Part shown: one piece after another, positions 26,467 through 35,456 of the stretch | Position numbering within the stretch: the stretch's first letter is position 1 | Layout of the letters: each line of letters starts with the position of its first letter | Assembly: GCA_021776435.1 (NCBI GenBank) | Contig: JAJFFW010000074.1 | Location: forward strand, 1 to 49,341 | DNA: 49,341 nucleotides | Direction: 5' to 3' | Origin: Parvularculaceae bacterium | GTDB lineage: Bacteria > Pseudomonadota > Alphaproteobacteria > Caulobacterales > Parvularculaceae | Notes under the pieces: model-generated | Told to the model about the DNA's origin: nothing | Database searches by the model: none | The model's input: only the letters and a program-made list of their open reading frames with translations | Program-made: the position numbers and the translations under genes

Positions 26467-27360
26467 ATGGAGCGGATGTTCAAGGACCCGCGCATCTTTC
26501 AGATCCTCGCCCTTTCCGGGCTGTTGGCCTTTGGTTGGGGCATCCGGGCGTTCGAAATATCGCCATTGCATGTGGCGGCCGTAGTCGCAACGGCGCTTAT
26601 CGTTCAGTCGCTAGGGTCGCTTCTGAACGCAGTTCGTTTTGACATGAAAAGCCCGCTCATCACCGCGCTCTCGATCAGCCTCCTATTGCGCGCGGACGTC
26701 CTATGGCCGCTCGCCGCCGCCGCCGCCATTGCGATCGGTTCAAAATTCACATTGAGGCTTCATGGCAAGCATATTTTTAATCCCGCAAATATCGGCATCG
26801 TGGCGATGGTGCTGGTCACAGACGCCGCATGGACCACGCCGGGTCAATGGGGAACAGTCCTTTGGCTGGCCGCGATACTCGTCAGCGCTGGATTCTTCGT
26901 GACCTATAGAGCCGCCAGATTAGATGTACCGGTCATTTTTCTCGGAATTTACGCCGTACTGCTCTTCACCCGCGCTCTTTGGCTTGGAGACCCCCTCGCT
27001 ATTCCGCTCTTACAACTCGAAAACGGCGCGCTCATTCTGTTTGCGTTTTTCATGATATCCGACCCAAAAACCACCCCCGATGGACCGAAAGCCAGAGCGG
27101 TTTTCGCTGGCGCAATCGCGGTGCTCGCCTATATCCTGATCTATGAATTCTATATTGCGGATGGGCTTTTTTACGCACTCGCCATTATGACCGTCATTCG
27201 ACCAATTGTTGAGATGCTTGATCCGGCGCCGACGTATAAATGGGGCGATGCAGTGGCGGCGCCCGGTTGGATACAATCCTTCGTCAACGCCAGTCGCCGA
27301 TTGCATAAGCGCACCCCCTCGCCAACGCCCGATACATCCTTGGAAGGAAAATCTCGATGA
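26467..27360 (+). CDS. orphan RnfD/NqrB-like membrane protein
   Basis: The protein is 297 residues with about nine or ten helices. It matches the RnfD/NqrB family in the stretch S-K-F-T-L-R-L-H-G-K-H-I-F-N-P-A-N-I-G and the D-P-K-T-T-P-D-G loop. Unlike RnfD/NqrB of respiratory complexes I see no S-G-A-T flavinylation motif, and no other Rnf or Nqr subunit is nearby. It overlaps the DUF2330 gene by 4 bases (ATGA). The pair also recurs in other bacteria to my knowledge, so they probably form one membrane unit, but its chemistry is unknown. Confidence 0.82.
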   Translation: MERMFKDPRIFQILALSGLLAFGWGIRAFEISPLHVAAVVATALIVQSLGSLLNAVRFDMKSPLITALSISLLLRADVLWPLAAAAAIAIGSKFTLRLHGKHIFNPANIGIVAMVLVTDAAWTTPGQWGTVLWLAAILVSAGFFVTYRAARLDVPVIFLGIYAVLLFTRALWLGDPLAIPLLQLENGALILFAFFMISDPKTTPDGPKARAVFAGAIAVLAYILIYEFYIADGLFYALAIMTVIRPIVEMLDPAPTYKWGDAVAAPGWIQSFVNASRRLHKRTPSPTPDTSLEGKSR

Positions 27361-28730
27361 AACGAACATTCCTCGCCGCCGCATCCGTCCTCGCCGCCCT
27401 TACCGTCACCGGCGGGGCGATTGCTTTTTGCGGTTTTTATGTCGCGAAAGCGGACACCAGTATTTTCAATAAAGCCTCCAAAGTCGCCATCGTGCGAGAC
27501 GAAGACCGCACGGTCATCACCATGGCCAACGACTTTGAAGGCGAATTGAAAGAATTCGCCATCGTCGTTCCGGTGCCCGTCGTGCTGGAAGAGGAGCAGA
27601 TCCACGTCACGGAAAACGCCATCCTCGACCACCTGGACGCCTATACGGCGCCGCGCCTCGTTGAATATTTCGATGAAGACCCCTGCATTCAGTATGACCG
27701 GATGGAAATGGTTATGGCGGCGCCCGCCATGCAAGATGACGCCGGCGCCATAAAAAAGAGCGCCGACAGTCTCGGTGTCACCATCGAAGCGCAATACACT
27801 GTCGGGGAGTATGACATTCTCATTCTTTCGGCCGAACAGTCTGACGGCCTCACAACATGGTTGATCGAAAACGGTTATAAAATACCCGACGGCGCGGAAA
27901 AAACACTCGCAAGCTACATCAAGCAGGGCACGAAATTCTTCGTCGCAAAGGTCAATCTCGACGAGCAGGCGCAAACCGGGCTGTCTTATCTGCGGCCATT
28001 GCAAATCGCTTTTGAATCCCCAAAATTCATGTTGCCAATCCGGCTTGGCACCCTGAACGCCAACGGCAAACAGGAGCTTTTCGTTTTCACGCTGACCCGC
28101 AAAGGCCGTGTCGAAACAACCAATTACAGGACAGTCAAACTCCCAACAAATATGGACGTGCCGCTTTATGTCAAAGACGATTTCGGCGCCTTCTACAAGG
28201 CGATGTTTGAAACCTCCGTACAAAAAGAGAATGAAAACGCCGTCTTCCTTGAATACGCCTGGGACATGAGCTGGTGCGACCCATGCGCCGCCGATCCTTT
28301 AACTGATGACGAACTTCAAGAACTCGGCGTCTACTGGGTCAATTCCATGAATACAGATGCGCAACGTCCCTCACGCCGCCCAACACCGCAGGGCCGTGAC
28401 GTTTTTGTATCGCGATTGCATGTGAGTTATGATGCAAAGCATTTTCCTGAAGACCTCATGTTCAAAGAAACCGGCGATCGGTCCAATTTTCAGGGGCGAT
28501 ATGTAATGCGTCACCCATACACCGGTGAGGCAGAATGCGAAGCGGCGGCAGATTATCGTTCGACCTTGCCCAAACGTTATGAGCAGGAAGCGCAATCGCT
28601 CGCCAATCTTACCGGCTGGGACATTCAGGAAATCCGAGACCGGATGAACACCGAGGGTCAACCGTTTGAGGAACCGAAGAAAGAGCCCTGGTGGAAGCGT
28701 CTCTGGGGCAATGATACGAAGAAAGGCTGA
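27357..28730 (+). CDS. DUF2330 family exported protein
   Basis: The protein is 457 residues with an N-terminal signal segment followed by F-C-G-F-Y-V-A-K-A-D, the hallmark start of DUF2330. Conserved parts follow: V-A-I-V-R-D-E-D-R-T-V-I-T-M-A-N-D-F and F-A-I-V-V-P-V-P. Cysteines after the signal are few and conserved-looking: the C-G-F site, D-P-C, and W-C-D-P-C at about residues 305-309. A tryptophan- and lysine-rich tail ends it. It should act outside the cytoplasm beside the RnfD-like protein to which it is coupled. A redox or ligand-binding role for the cysteines is only a suggestion. Confidence 0.85.
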   Translation: MKRTFLAAASVLAALTVTGGAIAFCGFYVAKADTSIFNKASKVAIVRDEDRTVITMANDFEGELKEFAIVVPVPVVLEEEQIHVTENAILDHLDAYTAPRLVEYFDEDPCIQYDRMEMVMAAPAMQDDAGAIKKSADSLGVTIEAQYTVGEYDILILSAEQSDGLTTWLIENGYKIPDGAEKTLASYIKQGTKFFVAKVNLDEQAQTGLSYLRPLQIAFESPKFMLPIRLGTLNANGKQELFVFTLTRKGRVETTNYRTVKLPTNMDVPLYVKDDFGAFYKAMFETSVQKENENAVFLEYAWDMSWCDPCAADPLTDDELQELGVYWVNSMNTDAQRPSRRPTPQGRDVFVSRLHVSYDAKHFPEDLMFKETGDRSNFQGRYVMRHPYTGEAECEAAADYRSTLPKRYEQEAQSLANLTGWDIQEIRDRMNTEGQPFEEPKKEPWWKRLWGNDTKKG

Positions 28731-28773
28731 TCAAGCGCTGGCGCCAGTGGTCAAACGCAATTAAGACGGCCCC

Positions 28774-29337
28774 ATGGCCAATTTCATCACGCTTTCGCGC
28801 ATTGCGCTCATAATTCCATTTATCGCTGCTTTCCTGTCGGATACATCGTGGGGAATGACGGCTGCGTTGGTTATCTTCGCTCTCGCCAGTGTAACGGATT
28901 TTCTGGACGGGTGGGTCGCGCGTGCTCGCGGCGAGGTCTCAGCGCTTGGAGCAGCCCTTGATCCGTTAGCCGATAAGCTGCTCGTGGCGGCGGCGCTTCT
29001 TTTGCTCGTGCACGATGATGTCATTAAAGGTTTTGGGGTGATAGCGGCTCTTATTATTCTGCTGAGAGAAGTCGCCTTGATGGGGTTTCGCGAAGCGATG
29101 GTGCAATTCGGCGGCGTATTACCTGTGACGTCTCTCGCGAAATGGAAAACCACCGCGCAACTGATCGCCATCGCCGCGCTGATTGCTGCTGCTTCGGACG
29201 GCCTCATTGGTGAAGCCGCGCTGGCGCCGGCCAACGGGTTATTGTGGCTGGCGGCTTTTCTTACCTTTTGGACTGGCGCAGACTATGCCTGGTCAGCCGC
29301 ACAATATCTGCGCAAACGAGACAAAAGTGATTGTTAG
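28774..29337 (+). CDS. pgsA: CDP-alcohol phosphatidyltransferase (PgsA-like)
   Basis: This membrane enzyme joins CDP-diacylglycerol and glycerol-3-phosphate to make phosphatidylglycerol phosphate. The protein is 187 residues. The family motif D-x2-D-G-x2-A-R-x8-G-x3-D-x3-D is complete: D-F-L-D-G-W-V-A-R-A-R ... G-A-A-L-D-P-L-A-D-K. The N-terminus N-x-I-T-L-S-R is also typical. It ends 5 bases before the response regulator gene. Choice of PgsA over other CDP-alcohol transferases rests on overall pattern. Confidence 0.9.
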   Translation: MANFITLSRIALIIPFIAAFLSDTSWGMTAALVIFALASVTDFLDGWVARARGEVSALGAALDPLADKLLVAAALLLLVHDDVIKGFGVIAALIILLREVALMGFREAMVQFGGVLPVTSLAKWKTTAQLIAIAALIAAASDGLIGEAALAPANGLLWLAAFLTFWTGADYAWSAAQYLRKRDKSDC

Positions 29338-29342
29338 ACCTG

Positions 29343-30044
29343 ATGACTAAAAAACGCATAGAGATTGACGAGAACGCCCCCCACATCCTCGTGGTCGATG
29401 ATGACGACCGCATTCGCACACTTCTTAAGCGTTATCTCACCGATAACGGCTTTCGCACCAGCGTCGCCGAAGATGCCGCTGAAGCCAGAAAACTCATCGC
29501 CGTGTTCGACTTCGATTTAATGATCCTCGACGTCATGATGCCTGGAGAAACTGGCTTCGAGTTCACACAAAAAGTACGCGCCGCTTCCAATATTCCGATC
29601 ATGTTGCTGACAGCCCGAGGTCTCCCCGAAGATAGAATTCATGGCCTTGAGCGGGGCGCGGATGACTATCTACAAAAGCCATTTGAACCGCGCGAATTGT
29701 TGTTAAGGGCCGCGACCCTTATCCGACGCGCACAACCCTTCATGAAAGAACGCCAGGAACTCAAATTTGGTGACTGCATTTTTACTCCTGGAAGAGGTGA
29801 GTTGCGCCGGGCTGGCGACCTGATCAAACTCACGTCGAGCGAGCTCGCGCTGCTACGCGCACTCGCCCAAAAGCCTGGCGAAGCCATATCCCGTGAAGCC
29901 CTCGCTGAGAAGGCCTCTGCATCCATGGAGCGCTCTGTCGATGTCCAGGTCACACGATTACGCAAAAAACTTGAGGACGATCCGCGCACACCCATTTATC
30001 TTCAGACTGTTCGTGGCGTAGGCTACGCACTCTTACCCGATTAG
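29343..30044 (+). CDS. OmpR/PetR-type response regulator
   Basis: The protein is 233 residues. The receiver domain has the acidic pair V-D-D-D-D, the phosphoacceptor Asp in L-M-I-L-D-V-M-M-P, T-A-R and the K of Y-L-Q-K-P-F. The C-terminal winged helix ends S-V-D-V-Q-V-T-R-L-R-K-K-L-E-D-D-P and T-V-R-G-V-G-Y. The ATG at 29343 sits 5 bases after the pgsA stop. The kinase starts 10 bases downstream, so they form one operon. The pair resembles alphaproteobacterial PetR/PetP (OmpR/EnvZ-like); the target genes are not known here. Confidence 0.93.
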   Translation: MTKKRIEIDENAPHILVVDDDDRIRTLLKRYLTDNGFRTSVAEDAAEARKLIAVFDFDLMILDVMMPGETGFEFTQKVRAASNIPIMLLTARGLPEDRIHGLERGADDYLQKPFEPRELLLRAATLIRRAQPFMKERQELKFGDCIFTPGRGELRRAGDLIKLTSSELALLRALAQKPGEAISREALAEKASASMERSVDVQVTRLRKKLEDDPRTPIYLQTVRGVGYALLPD

Positions 30045-30054
30045 GGCGGCGGTT

Positions 30055-31365
30055 ATGCTGGAACCGCACCTTCCAAGAAGCCTTTATGCACGAGCGCTAT
30101 TGATCGTCATTTTACCGATCTTTATTATGCAGTCCGTCATTACCTATGTCTTTTTTGATCGTCATTGGGACTTGGTTTCGGCAAACCTTACCGCCAATGT
30201 CGCCGGTCAGATTGCTCTGATTACAAGACTTTATGAAGAATCTCCAGAAAGTCTAAGACGTACTGAGATCGAAGAAATGGCTCTTTCCGAGCTCGATTTA
30301 AGCGTACGATATGATGTTCAAAAAACTATTCCGATTAAAGATAAGCTATCGTTCTTCAACGTCTATAACTCAACATTTGATCGGAAGCTCGATGAGAGCT
30401 TGAGCAATCCTTATTGGTTCAATACTTCCAGTTGGCCTGCTTATATTGAAGTCCGGGTGCAAATCGACGATGGACACCTGGTTTTTCTCGCTTATCGAGA
30501 CAGAGTGTTCGCGACAACGGGTCCAATTTTTGTCTCCTGGTTAATCGGCGCAACCCTGCTCCTGGGATGGATTGCTGTGATATTTCTTCGCAATCAGGTT
30601 CGATCTATTCTTAGGTTAGCGGCGGCGGCCGAAAGCTTCGGGCGCGGTCACGATATGCCTGATTTTCGCCCCTCCGGAGCGACAGAAGTCCGGGAAGCCG
30701 GCCATGCTTTTATCGCCATGCGCGAACGCATCAAGCGTTACCTGCACCAACGAACATCAATGCTCGCCGCCGTAAGTCATGACCTTCGAACGCCGCTGAC
30801 GCGCATCAAGCTCGCGCTCGCAATGCAACAAGATGATCCGGAGATAATAGCGTTACGCGCCGATGTCCTCGAAATGGAACGGATGGTTACGGAGTATCTC
30901 GACTTTGCTCGAGATCAATCCTCAGACGAAGATCCAGACATGGTCGAGATCGATGATCTATTGCGCGAGATTGTCATTGAAACCAAGCGTGCGGGAGGCG
31001 AAACCACATTAACTTGTGAGGAAAATCTCATCATCGCAGCGCGCAGGCCGACCCTAAAACGCGCGGTTAACAATCTTGTCGCCAACGGCCTGAAATATGC
31101 CGACCACATCTGGATTACAGCACGCCGGCGCGACGCGAATATCGAAATTATCGTTGACGACAACGGACCCGGCATTTCTCCCGATCAGTACGAAGAAGTT
31201 TTCAAACCGTTTACCCGCCTTGATGCAGCACGCAATCTGAATGAAACTGGCGTCGGGTTAGGCCTTGCGCTGGTGCGTGATGTCGCTCGCAGTCACGGTG
31301 GAGATGTTACGCTGGCGCGGGCCCCGCAAGGGGGCTTAAGGGCGGTCCTGGTGATCCCGGATTAG
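30055..31365 (+). CDS. sensor histidine kinase partnered with the upstream regulator (PetP/EnvZ-like)
   Basis: The protein is 436 residues: a first helix (~residues 13-31), an extracytoplasmic sensor region, a second helix (~160-180), HAMP, HisKA with the phosphorylated His in A-V-S-H-D-L-R-T-P-L-T-R-I, and a GHKL ATPase with N-N-L-V-A-N-G-L-K-Y-A, D-D-N-G-P-G-I and G-V-G-L-G-L-A-L-V. The N-terminus L-P-R-S-L-Y-A-R-A-L-L-I is typical of alphaproteobacterial OmpR-partner kinases. Stimulus unknown. Confidence 0.93.
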   Translation: MLEPHLPRSLYARALLIVILPIFIMQSVITYVFFDRHWDLVSANLTANVAGQIALITRLYEESPESLRRTEIEEMALSELDLSVRYDVQKTIPIKDKLSFFNVYNSTFDRKLDESLSNPYWFNTSSWPAYIEVRVQIDDGHLVFLAYRDRVFATTGPIFVSWLIGATLLLGWIAVIFLRNQVRSILRLAAAAESFGRGHDMPDFRPSGATEVREAGHAFIAMRERIKRYLHQRTSMLAAVSHDLRTPLTRIKLALAMQQDDPEIIALRADVLEMERMVTEYLDFARDQSSDEDPDMVEIDDLLREIVIETKRAGGETTLTCEENLIIAARRPTLKRAVNNLVANGLKYADHIWITARRRDANIEIIVDDNGPGISPDQYEEVFKPFTRLDAARNLNETGVGLGLALVRDVARSHGGDVTLARAPQGGLRAVLVIPD

Positions 31366-31546
31366 AGCGCGGAGCAACAAGTGTGCGACATCTTTCGCTT
31401 TCATAGGCGCGACCACCTTAAATTAGATCAAAATGGGTAAGGCGCATCAATCGTATTTTGCTCCAGGTTGATCCGTCCTTCACGATGTGCGCAAACCCGA
31501 ACCCATCATCGCCTGATAAGCGCCATCGCCTTGGTTTAAAAGCCCA

Positions 31547-32362
31547 TTAATCCGACAATTCACGGGCGCGGAGCGCCGCAGCCTGGGCGGCTTTTTTCAT
31601 CAATGAGCGGAGCGCTTCATCGTCGCCATCCAGAACCTCCAACGCCGCTTGTGTCGTGCCTTTCGGTGAAGTGACCGCTTTACGGATGTCTTCAACGCTG
31701 CGCATATCATTCGCGAGTTGCGCCCCCGCCCCAATAGCCGTGGAACGGGCAAGACGCTTCGCTGTTTCCCACTCAAGACCGAGATCCACTCCTGCCGATG
31801 CAAGCGCTTCCACCATTAAATAGAAATAGGCGGGGCCGCTGCCAGAAATTGCGGTTACGAAATCGATCTGCTCTTCCCTCTCAACCCAGATCGCATCGCC
31901 GCTCGCTTGCATCAAAATTTCAGCGCATGTTCTGTCCTTATCGCTGACGCCATCGCCCGCAAACATGCCCGTCATCCCGGCGCCGATTGCAACAGGCAGG
32001 TTCGGCATTGCACGGATAATGCGTCCTGGTCGGTTCAGCGTTTTCGCGATTGACAAGACAGTTTGCCCAGCCATGATGGAAACAACCACCGCACCTTCAA
32101 TAAAAGATGCGTAAGCGGGCAAAACCTGAATGGCCATCTGTGGTTTAATAGCGAGCAGAGCAAGCTGAGGCTTTGACGCCGCCTTCAGGTCATTCAAAAC
32201 AAGTCCGTACCGAGAGCACAACGTCGTTATTTCATCGCTCACCGCCGGATCGAAAACACTCGAACGCTCTGCATCGATTACATCGCCATCAAGCCACCCG
32301 CGCAAAAGGGCGCCGCCCATCGCGCCGGCGCCAATCAGGACAATTGAAACTTTTTCCGCCAT
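31547..32362 (-). CDS. proC: pyrroline-5-carboxylate reductase
   Basis: This is the last enzyme of proline synthesis, reducing pyrroline-5-carboxylate with NAD(P)H. The protein is 271 residues. The nucleotide motif I-G-A-G-A-M-G-G-A-L is at the N-terminus; I-R-A-M-P-N-L-P-V-A-I-G-A-G, the substrate loop A-I-S-G-S-G-P-A-Y-F, and the final V-T-S-P-K-G-T-T-Q-A-A-L are family hallmarks. Downstream of the ybjN-like gene's opposite end and convergent with the kinase gene. Confidence 0.95.
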   Translation of the reverse strand: MAEKVSIVLIGAGAMGGALLRGWLDGDVIDAERSSVFDPAVSDEITTLCSRYGLVLNDLKAASKPQLALLAIKPQMAIQVLPAYASFIEGAVVVSIMAGQTVLSIAKTLNRPGRIIRAMPNLPVAIGAGMTGMFAGDGVSDKDRTCAEILMQASGDAIWVEREEQIDFVTAISGSGPAYFYLMVEALASAGVDLGLEWETAKRLARSTAIGAGAQLANDMRSVEDIRKAVTSPKGTTQAALEVLDGDDEALRSLMKKAAQAAALRARELSD

Positions 32363-32472
32363 CAGATCGCTCTATAGCAAAATGCGTTCAATGCGAAACA
32401 TACATTTGCGAATGACCTTCGCTGGCCGCGCCTTGTGACGCAAAACCGTTGCACAATTCTTTGCGCGACGCT

Positions 32473-32976
32473 CTATGCGTTCCCGACCGTTTCAAACAGA
32501 GAGGCGCGTAGCGCTTCGTCGGGTGTTTTTCCGGCCCAGATCAAATAGTTGAATGCTGGGTAAAAACGATCCACGGCTTCGTTCGCACCGCGAATAAGAC
32601 CTTCTGCTTGCTTCTTATCAAGAGCATGGCTCTCCGAGAGCACCGACGCATTACGATAAACGACAGCGCGATCATCGGTCCAAACTTCAAAATGACCAAT
32701 CCAGAGGCGTTCATTGACCATCGCCGTCAATCTGCTGACATCGGTGATACGATTTGGCGGCGCTTTAAGTTCAAGCGAGGCGCCCAATTGCAACGTCGAA
32801 AGTTCAGGCCGCCACGTAAACCACAGCCCAAGATCGCGCCACACTCCCGGCAACATGATATGAAGTTCGCTATGTCCTACGCGCTCAGAATCCATTTCAA
32901 GCCCAGCAGCGACGGCTTCAACTGAATCGAGTGGGTCAATGGCGTGCGTTGGTGTTTTTAAAAGCTCAATCGACAT
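32473..32976 (-). CDS. YbjN domain protein
   Basis: From the ATG at 32976 (CGGAG site upstream) the protein is 167 residues. It starts S-I-E-L-L-K-T-P-T-H-A-I-D-P-L-D-S-V-E and keeps the alphaproteobacterial YbjN pattern E-L-H-I-M-L-P-G-x-W-R-D-L-G-L-W-F-T-W-R, and later Y-P-A-F-N-Y-L-I-W-A-G-K-T-P-x-E-A-L. YbjN proteins are chaperone-like; exact role unknown. It lies between ubiK and proC on the same strand, in the order usual for this class. Confidence 0.88.
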   Translation of the reverse strand: MSIELLKTPTHAIDPLDSVEAVAAGLEMDSERVGHSELHIMLPGVWRDLGLWFTWRPELSTLQLGASLELKAPPNRITDVSRLTAMVNERLWIGHFEVWTDDRAVVYRNASVLSESHALDKKQAEGLIRGANEAVDRFYPAFNYLIWAGKTPDEALRASLFETVGNA

Positions 32977-33047
32977 GGGCTCTATCTCCGATGGATTGCA
33001 ACAACGATGTCGCGCCGAGTCGGAGGAGCTCGCAATGATTCGATCCG

Positions 33048-33299
33048 TCAAGTTTTCCCGAGTCTGGCCTCAATCGCAGCAATATGAGCCTTCAGACGCT
33101 CATTTTCTTCGCGAGCCAATCGGGCCATATCACGCACCGCCTCGAATTCCTCACGTGTGACGAAGTCCATATCAGCGACCAGCCGTTGCATCTGGCTGCG
33201 AAAAACAGTCTCGGCCTCGCGCCGCACCCCGTCCGCCGCGCCAGCGGCTTCGCCCATCATTTTCGCCAGCTCATCAAAAAAGGCATTTTGGGTCTGCAT
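33048..33299 (-). CDS. ubiK: ubiquinone biosynthesis accessory factor UbiK (YqiC/BMFP)
   Basis: A small coiled-coil protein of 83 residues that helps assemble the ubiquinone biosynthesis complex, possibly by contacting membrane lipid. It begins M-Q-T-Q-N-A-F-F-D-E-L-A-K-M-M, has the E-A-V-R-D-M-A-x-x-A-R-x-E-N-E-R-L region and ends I-A-A-I-E-A-R-L. I use the ATG at 33299 because this start fits the family; an upstream ATG at 33335 adds a basic stretch not seen in it. Confidence 0.88.
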   Translation of the reverse strand: MQTQNAFFDELAKMMGEAAGAADGVRREAETVFRSQMQRLVADMDFVTREEFEAVRDMARLAREENERLKAHIAAIEARLGKT

Positions 33300-33441
33300 G
33301 GTTGTTCCCTTTCGTCCCTTATTATGGCGCCTCAACGCAAAGGGCGACAGAGGCGATTAACCGCGCTATACAGACGCACGAAAACCCGTATCGATAACCA
33401 AGCACGCCATTGCGCGCGGTGCTCAATGTTGATTAGACCGC

Positions 33442-34341
33442 ATGAGCTTGCCCTACCCAAATATTGATCCAATTGCATTTCATATCGGTCCCCTGCCGAT
33501 TCGGTGGTATTCGCTAGGCTATATCGCCGGACTGGCGGCTGGATGGTGGTATCTTACCCGCCTTATCAAGAATGCGGGGCTCTGGTCAAAAAAAAGCGGC
33601 CCGCCGATATCGCGCGAACAACTCGATGATGTTCTTTTCTGGGTGGCGCTCGGCGTCATTGCGGGTGGACGTCTAGGTTATCTTTTCTTCTACGAACCAA
33701 CCATACTCATCGCACCTTGGCAAAGTGTCGGCGCCATGATGAATGATGGCGTCTTAAAAACCCTTTTCGGCTGGGTCCACTTCCCGCCCGCACTCATGCT
33801 TTGGCATGGGGGTATGTCTTTTCATGGTGGCCTGATCGGGGTCACTTTTGCCGGATTTTTCTATGCACGCGCCAACAGATTAAATGCGCTCAGCATCGGC
33901 GATTTATTCGCATGCGCCGCACCCATTGGCATTTTCCTTGTCCGTATCGCCAATTTCATTAATGGCGAACTCTACGGACGCACGACAGATGTATCCTGGG
34001 CGATGGTGTTTCCGGGTGACCCGCTGCAGCTGCCGCGCCACCCGAGCCAGCTATACGAAGCCGCCCTTGAAGGGCTGCTTTTGTTTATCGTGATCCGATT
34101 GGCGAGCCACTTCTTCGGATTTTTGAAACGCCCCGGCGCATCGATCGGATTGTTTCTTTCCGGTTATGCGATTTCACGAATCATCATCGAAAATTTCCGC
34201 CAACCGGACGCGCATCTGCCTGATTTTCCATTCGGCCTGACCATGGGCATGATGCTGTCGATACCGATGCTGGCGCTCGGCGTCTGGCTGATCTGGCGCA
34301 CCCGTAGCGGATCTCGCTCAAAAGGAGCGAAGGCTTCATGA
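33442..34341 (+). CDS. lgt: prolipoprotein diacylglyceryl transferase
   Basis: Lgt attaches diacylglycerol to lipobox cysteines, the first step of lipoprotein maturation, in the inner membrane. The protein is 299 residues with seven or so helices. Motifs: I-D-P-I-A-F near the start, G-G-R-L-G-Y-L-F-F-Y, W-H-G-G-M-S-F-H-G-G-L-I-G, and R-I-A-N-F-I-N-G-E-L-Y-G. The stop overlaps the methyltransferase start (ATGA), so this is the first of three coupled genes. Confidence 0.95.
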   Translation: MSLPYPNIDPIAFHIGPLPIRWYSLGYIAGLAAGWWYLTRLIKNAGLWSKKSGPPISREQLDDVLFWVALGVIAGGRLGYLFFYEPTILIAPWQSVGAMMNDGVLKTLFGWVHFPPALMLWHGGMSFHGGLIGVTFAGFFYARANRLNALSIGDLFACAAPIGIFLVRIANFINGELYGRTTDVSWAMVFPGDPLQLPRHPSQLYEAALEGLLLFIVIRLASHFFGFLKRPGASIGLFLSGYAISRIIIENFRQPDAHLPDFPFGLTMGMMLSIPMLALGVWLIWRTRSGSRSKGAKAS

Positions 34342-35456
34342 CGTCGCCCGCCGTCAACGCTGAAATTACGCCGCTTCAAGAACGCCTGATTGATTTAATC
34401 AAGACCAACGGCCCGATCTCTATCGCAGATTATATGACTGACGCCTTAGGCCATCCCCATGAGGGATATTACATGTCGTCGTCACCGGTCGGCGCGGAAG
34501 GCGATTTCATAACGGCGCCTGAGATCAGCCAGATTTTCGGAGAGCTGATCGGGTTGTGGCTTGTTCAATCCTGGACAGATATGGGGTCGCCGCCCGCATT
34601 CAATCTCGTTGAAATCGGACCCGGCCGCGGCGCATTAATGGCCGATATCTTGCGCGCCGCACGGCTTCGGCCAGAATTTGTGAACGCCGCAACTATATGG
34701 CTGGTGGAAACAAGCGGCCGGCTGCGTCATGAACAACAACGCCGCCTGCGGACCGAGTCCGCTGCTATTCAGTGGGCGGATGCGTTTTCTGATGTCGCGC
34801 CCGGTCCGACTCTGCTCGTCGCAAACGAGTTATTCGACTGCCTGCCGATCCGTCAGTTCATACGCACCAAGACAAGTTGGCGGGAGCGACTGGTGGGATT
34901 GGCGGATGACGACCAGGCCCTCGCCTTTACGATCGACAAAACACCGGCGCACCCAAGCCTGATTCTGCCGAGCGTAGAGGAGACCACCGCAGGCGATATC
35001 TTTGAAATCTGCGAGGGCGGACAAGCCCTCACCACCGAGATCGCCCAATATCTTATCGAAAATTCCGGACGAGCCTTGATTATTGATTATGGCCACCTCG
35101 CCTCAGGGTTCGGCGACACATTGCAGGCTGTACGCGATCACGCTTACTGGCCGCCACTGTCATCACCCGGTCGCGCTGACATCACGGCGCATATCGACTT
35201 TGAAGCCCTGGGAAGGGCGGCGTTCGAAGCCGGCGCGGCGGTCTATGGACCGATCACCCAAGGCGCCTTCCTGGAACGGCTCGGCCTGTCACTGCGCGTT
35301 GAGAGACTCTGCAAAACGATCTCCCCTGCCGAAGCCCATGAGATAAAACAAAGCGCGCATCGCATATCGGCGCCGTCGCAAATGGGTGAAATTTTTAAAG
35401 CGTTCTGTTTGTCTTCTCCTGACCTGCCCGCGCCTGCGGGCTTTGAAGGCGAATGA
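34338..35456 (+). CDS. class I SAM methyltransferase (COG1565, MidA/NDUFAF7-like)
   Basis: The protein is 372 residues. It starts L-I-K-T-N-G-P-I-S-I-A-D-Y-M and has H-P-x-x-G-Y-Y, G-D-F-I-T-A-P-E-I-S-Q-[IV]-F-G-E, the SAM motif L-V-E-I-G-P-G-R-G-A-L-M-A-D, and V-A-N-E-L-F-D-C-L-P-I-R. Mitochondrial relatives (NDUFAF7) methylate an arginine of complex I subunit NDUFS2; a similar role here is an inference. Coupled on both sides by 4-base overlaps to lgt and pgeF. Confidence 0.92.
   Translation: MTSPAVNAEITPLQERLIDLIKTNGPISIADYMTDALGHPHEGYYMSSSPVGAEGDFITAPEISQIFGELIGLWLVQSWTDMGSPPAFNLVEIGPGRGALMADILRAARLRPEFVNAATIWLVETSGRLRHEQQRRLRTESAAIQWADAFSDVAPGPTLLVANELFDCLPIRQFIRTKTSWRERLVGLADDDQALAFTIDKTPAHPSLILPSVEETTAGDIFEICEGGQALTTEIAQYLIENSGRALIIDYGHLASGFGDTLQAVRDHAYWPPLSSPGRADITAHIDFEALGRAAFEAGAAVYGPITQGAFLERLGLSLRVERLCKTISPAEAHEIKQSAHRISAPSQMGEIFKAFCLSSPDLPAPAGFEGE

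Noticed and set aside
27171-28223. A 350-codon open frame on the minus strand
   Set aside because: It runs antisense through the DUF2330 gene, whose start, coupling overlap and family match are clear; the frame is a shadow of its codon bias.
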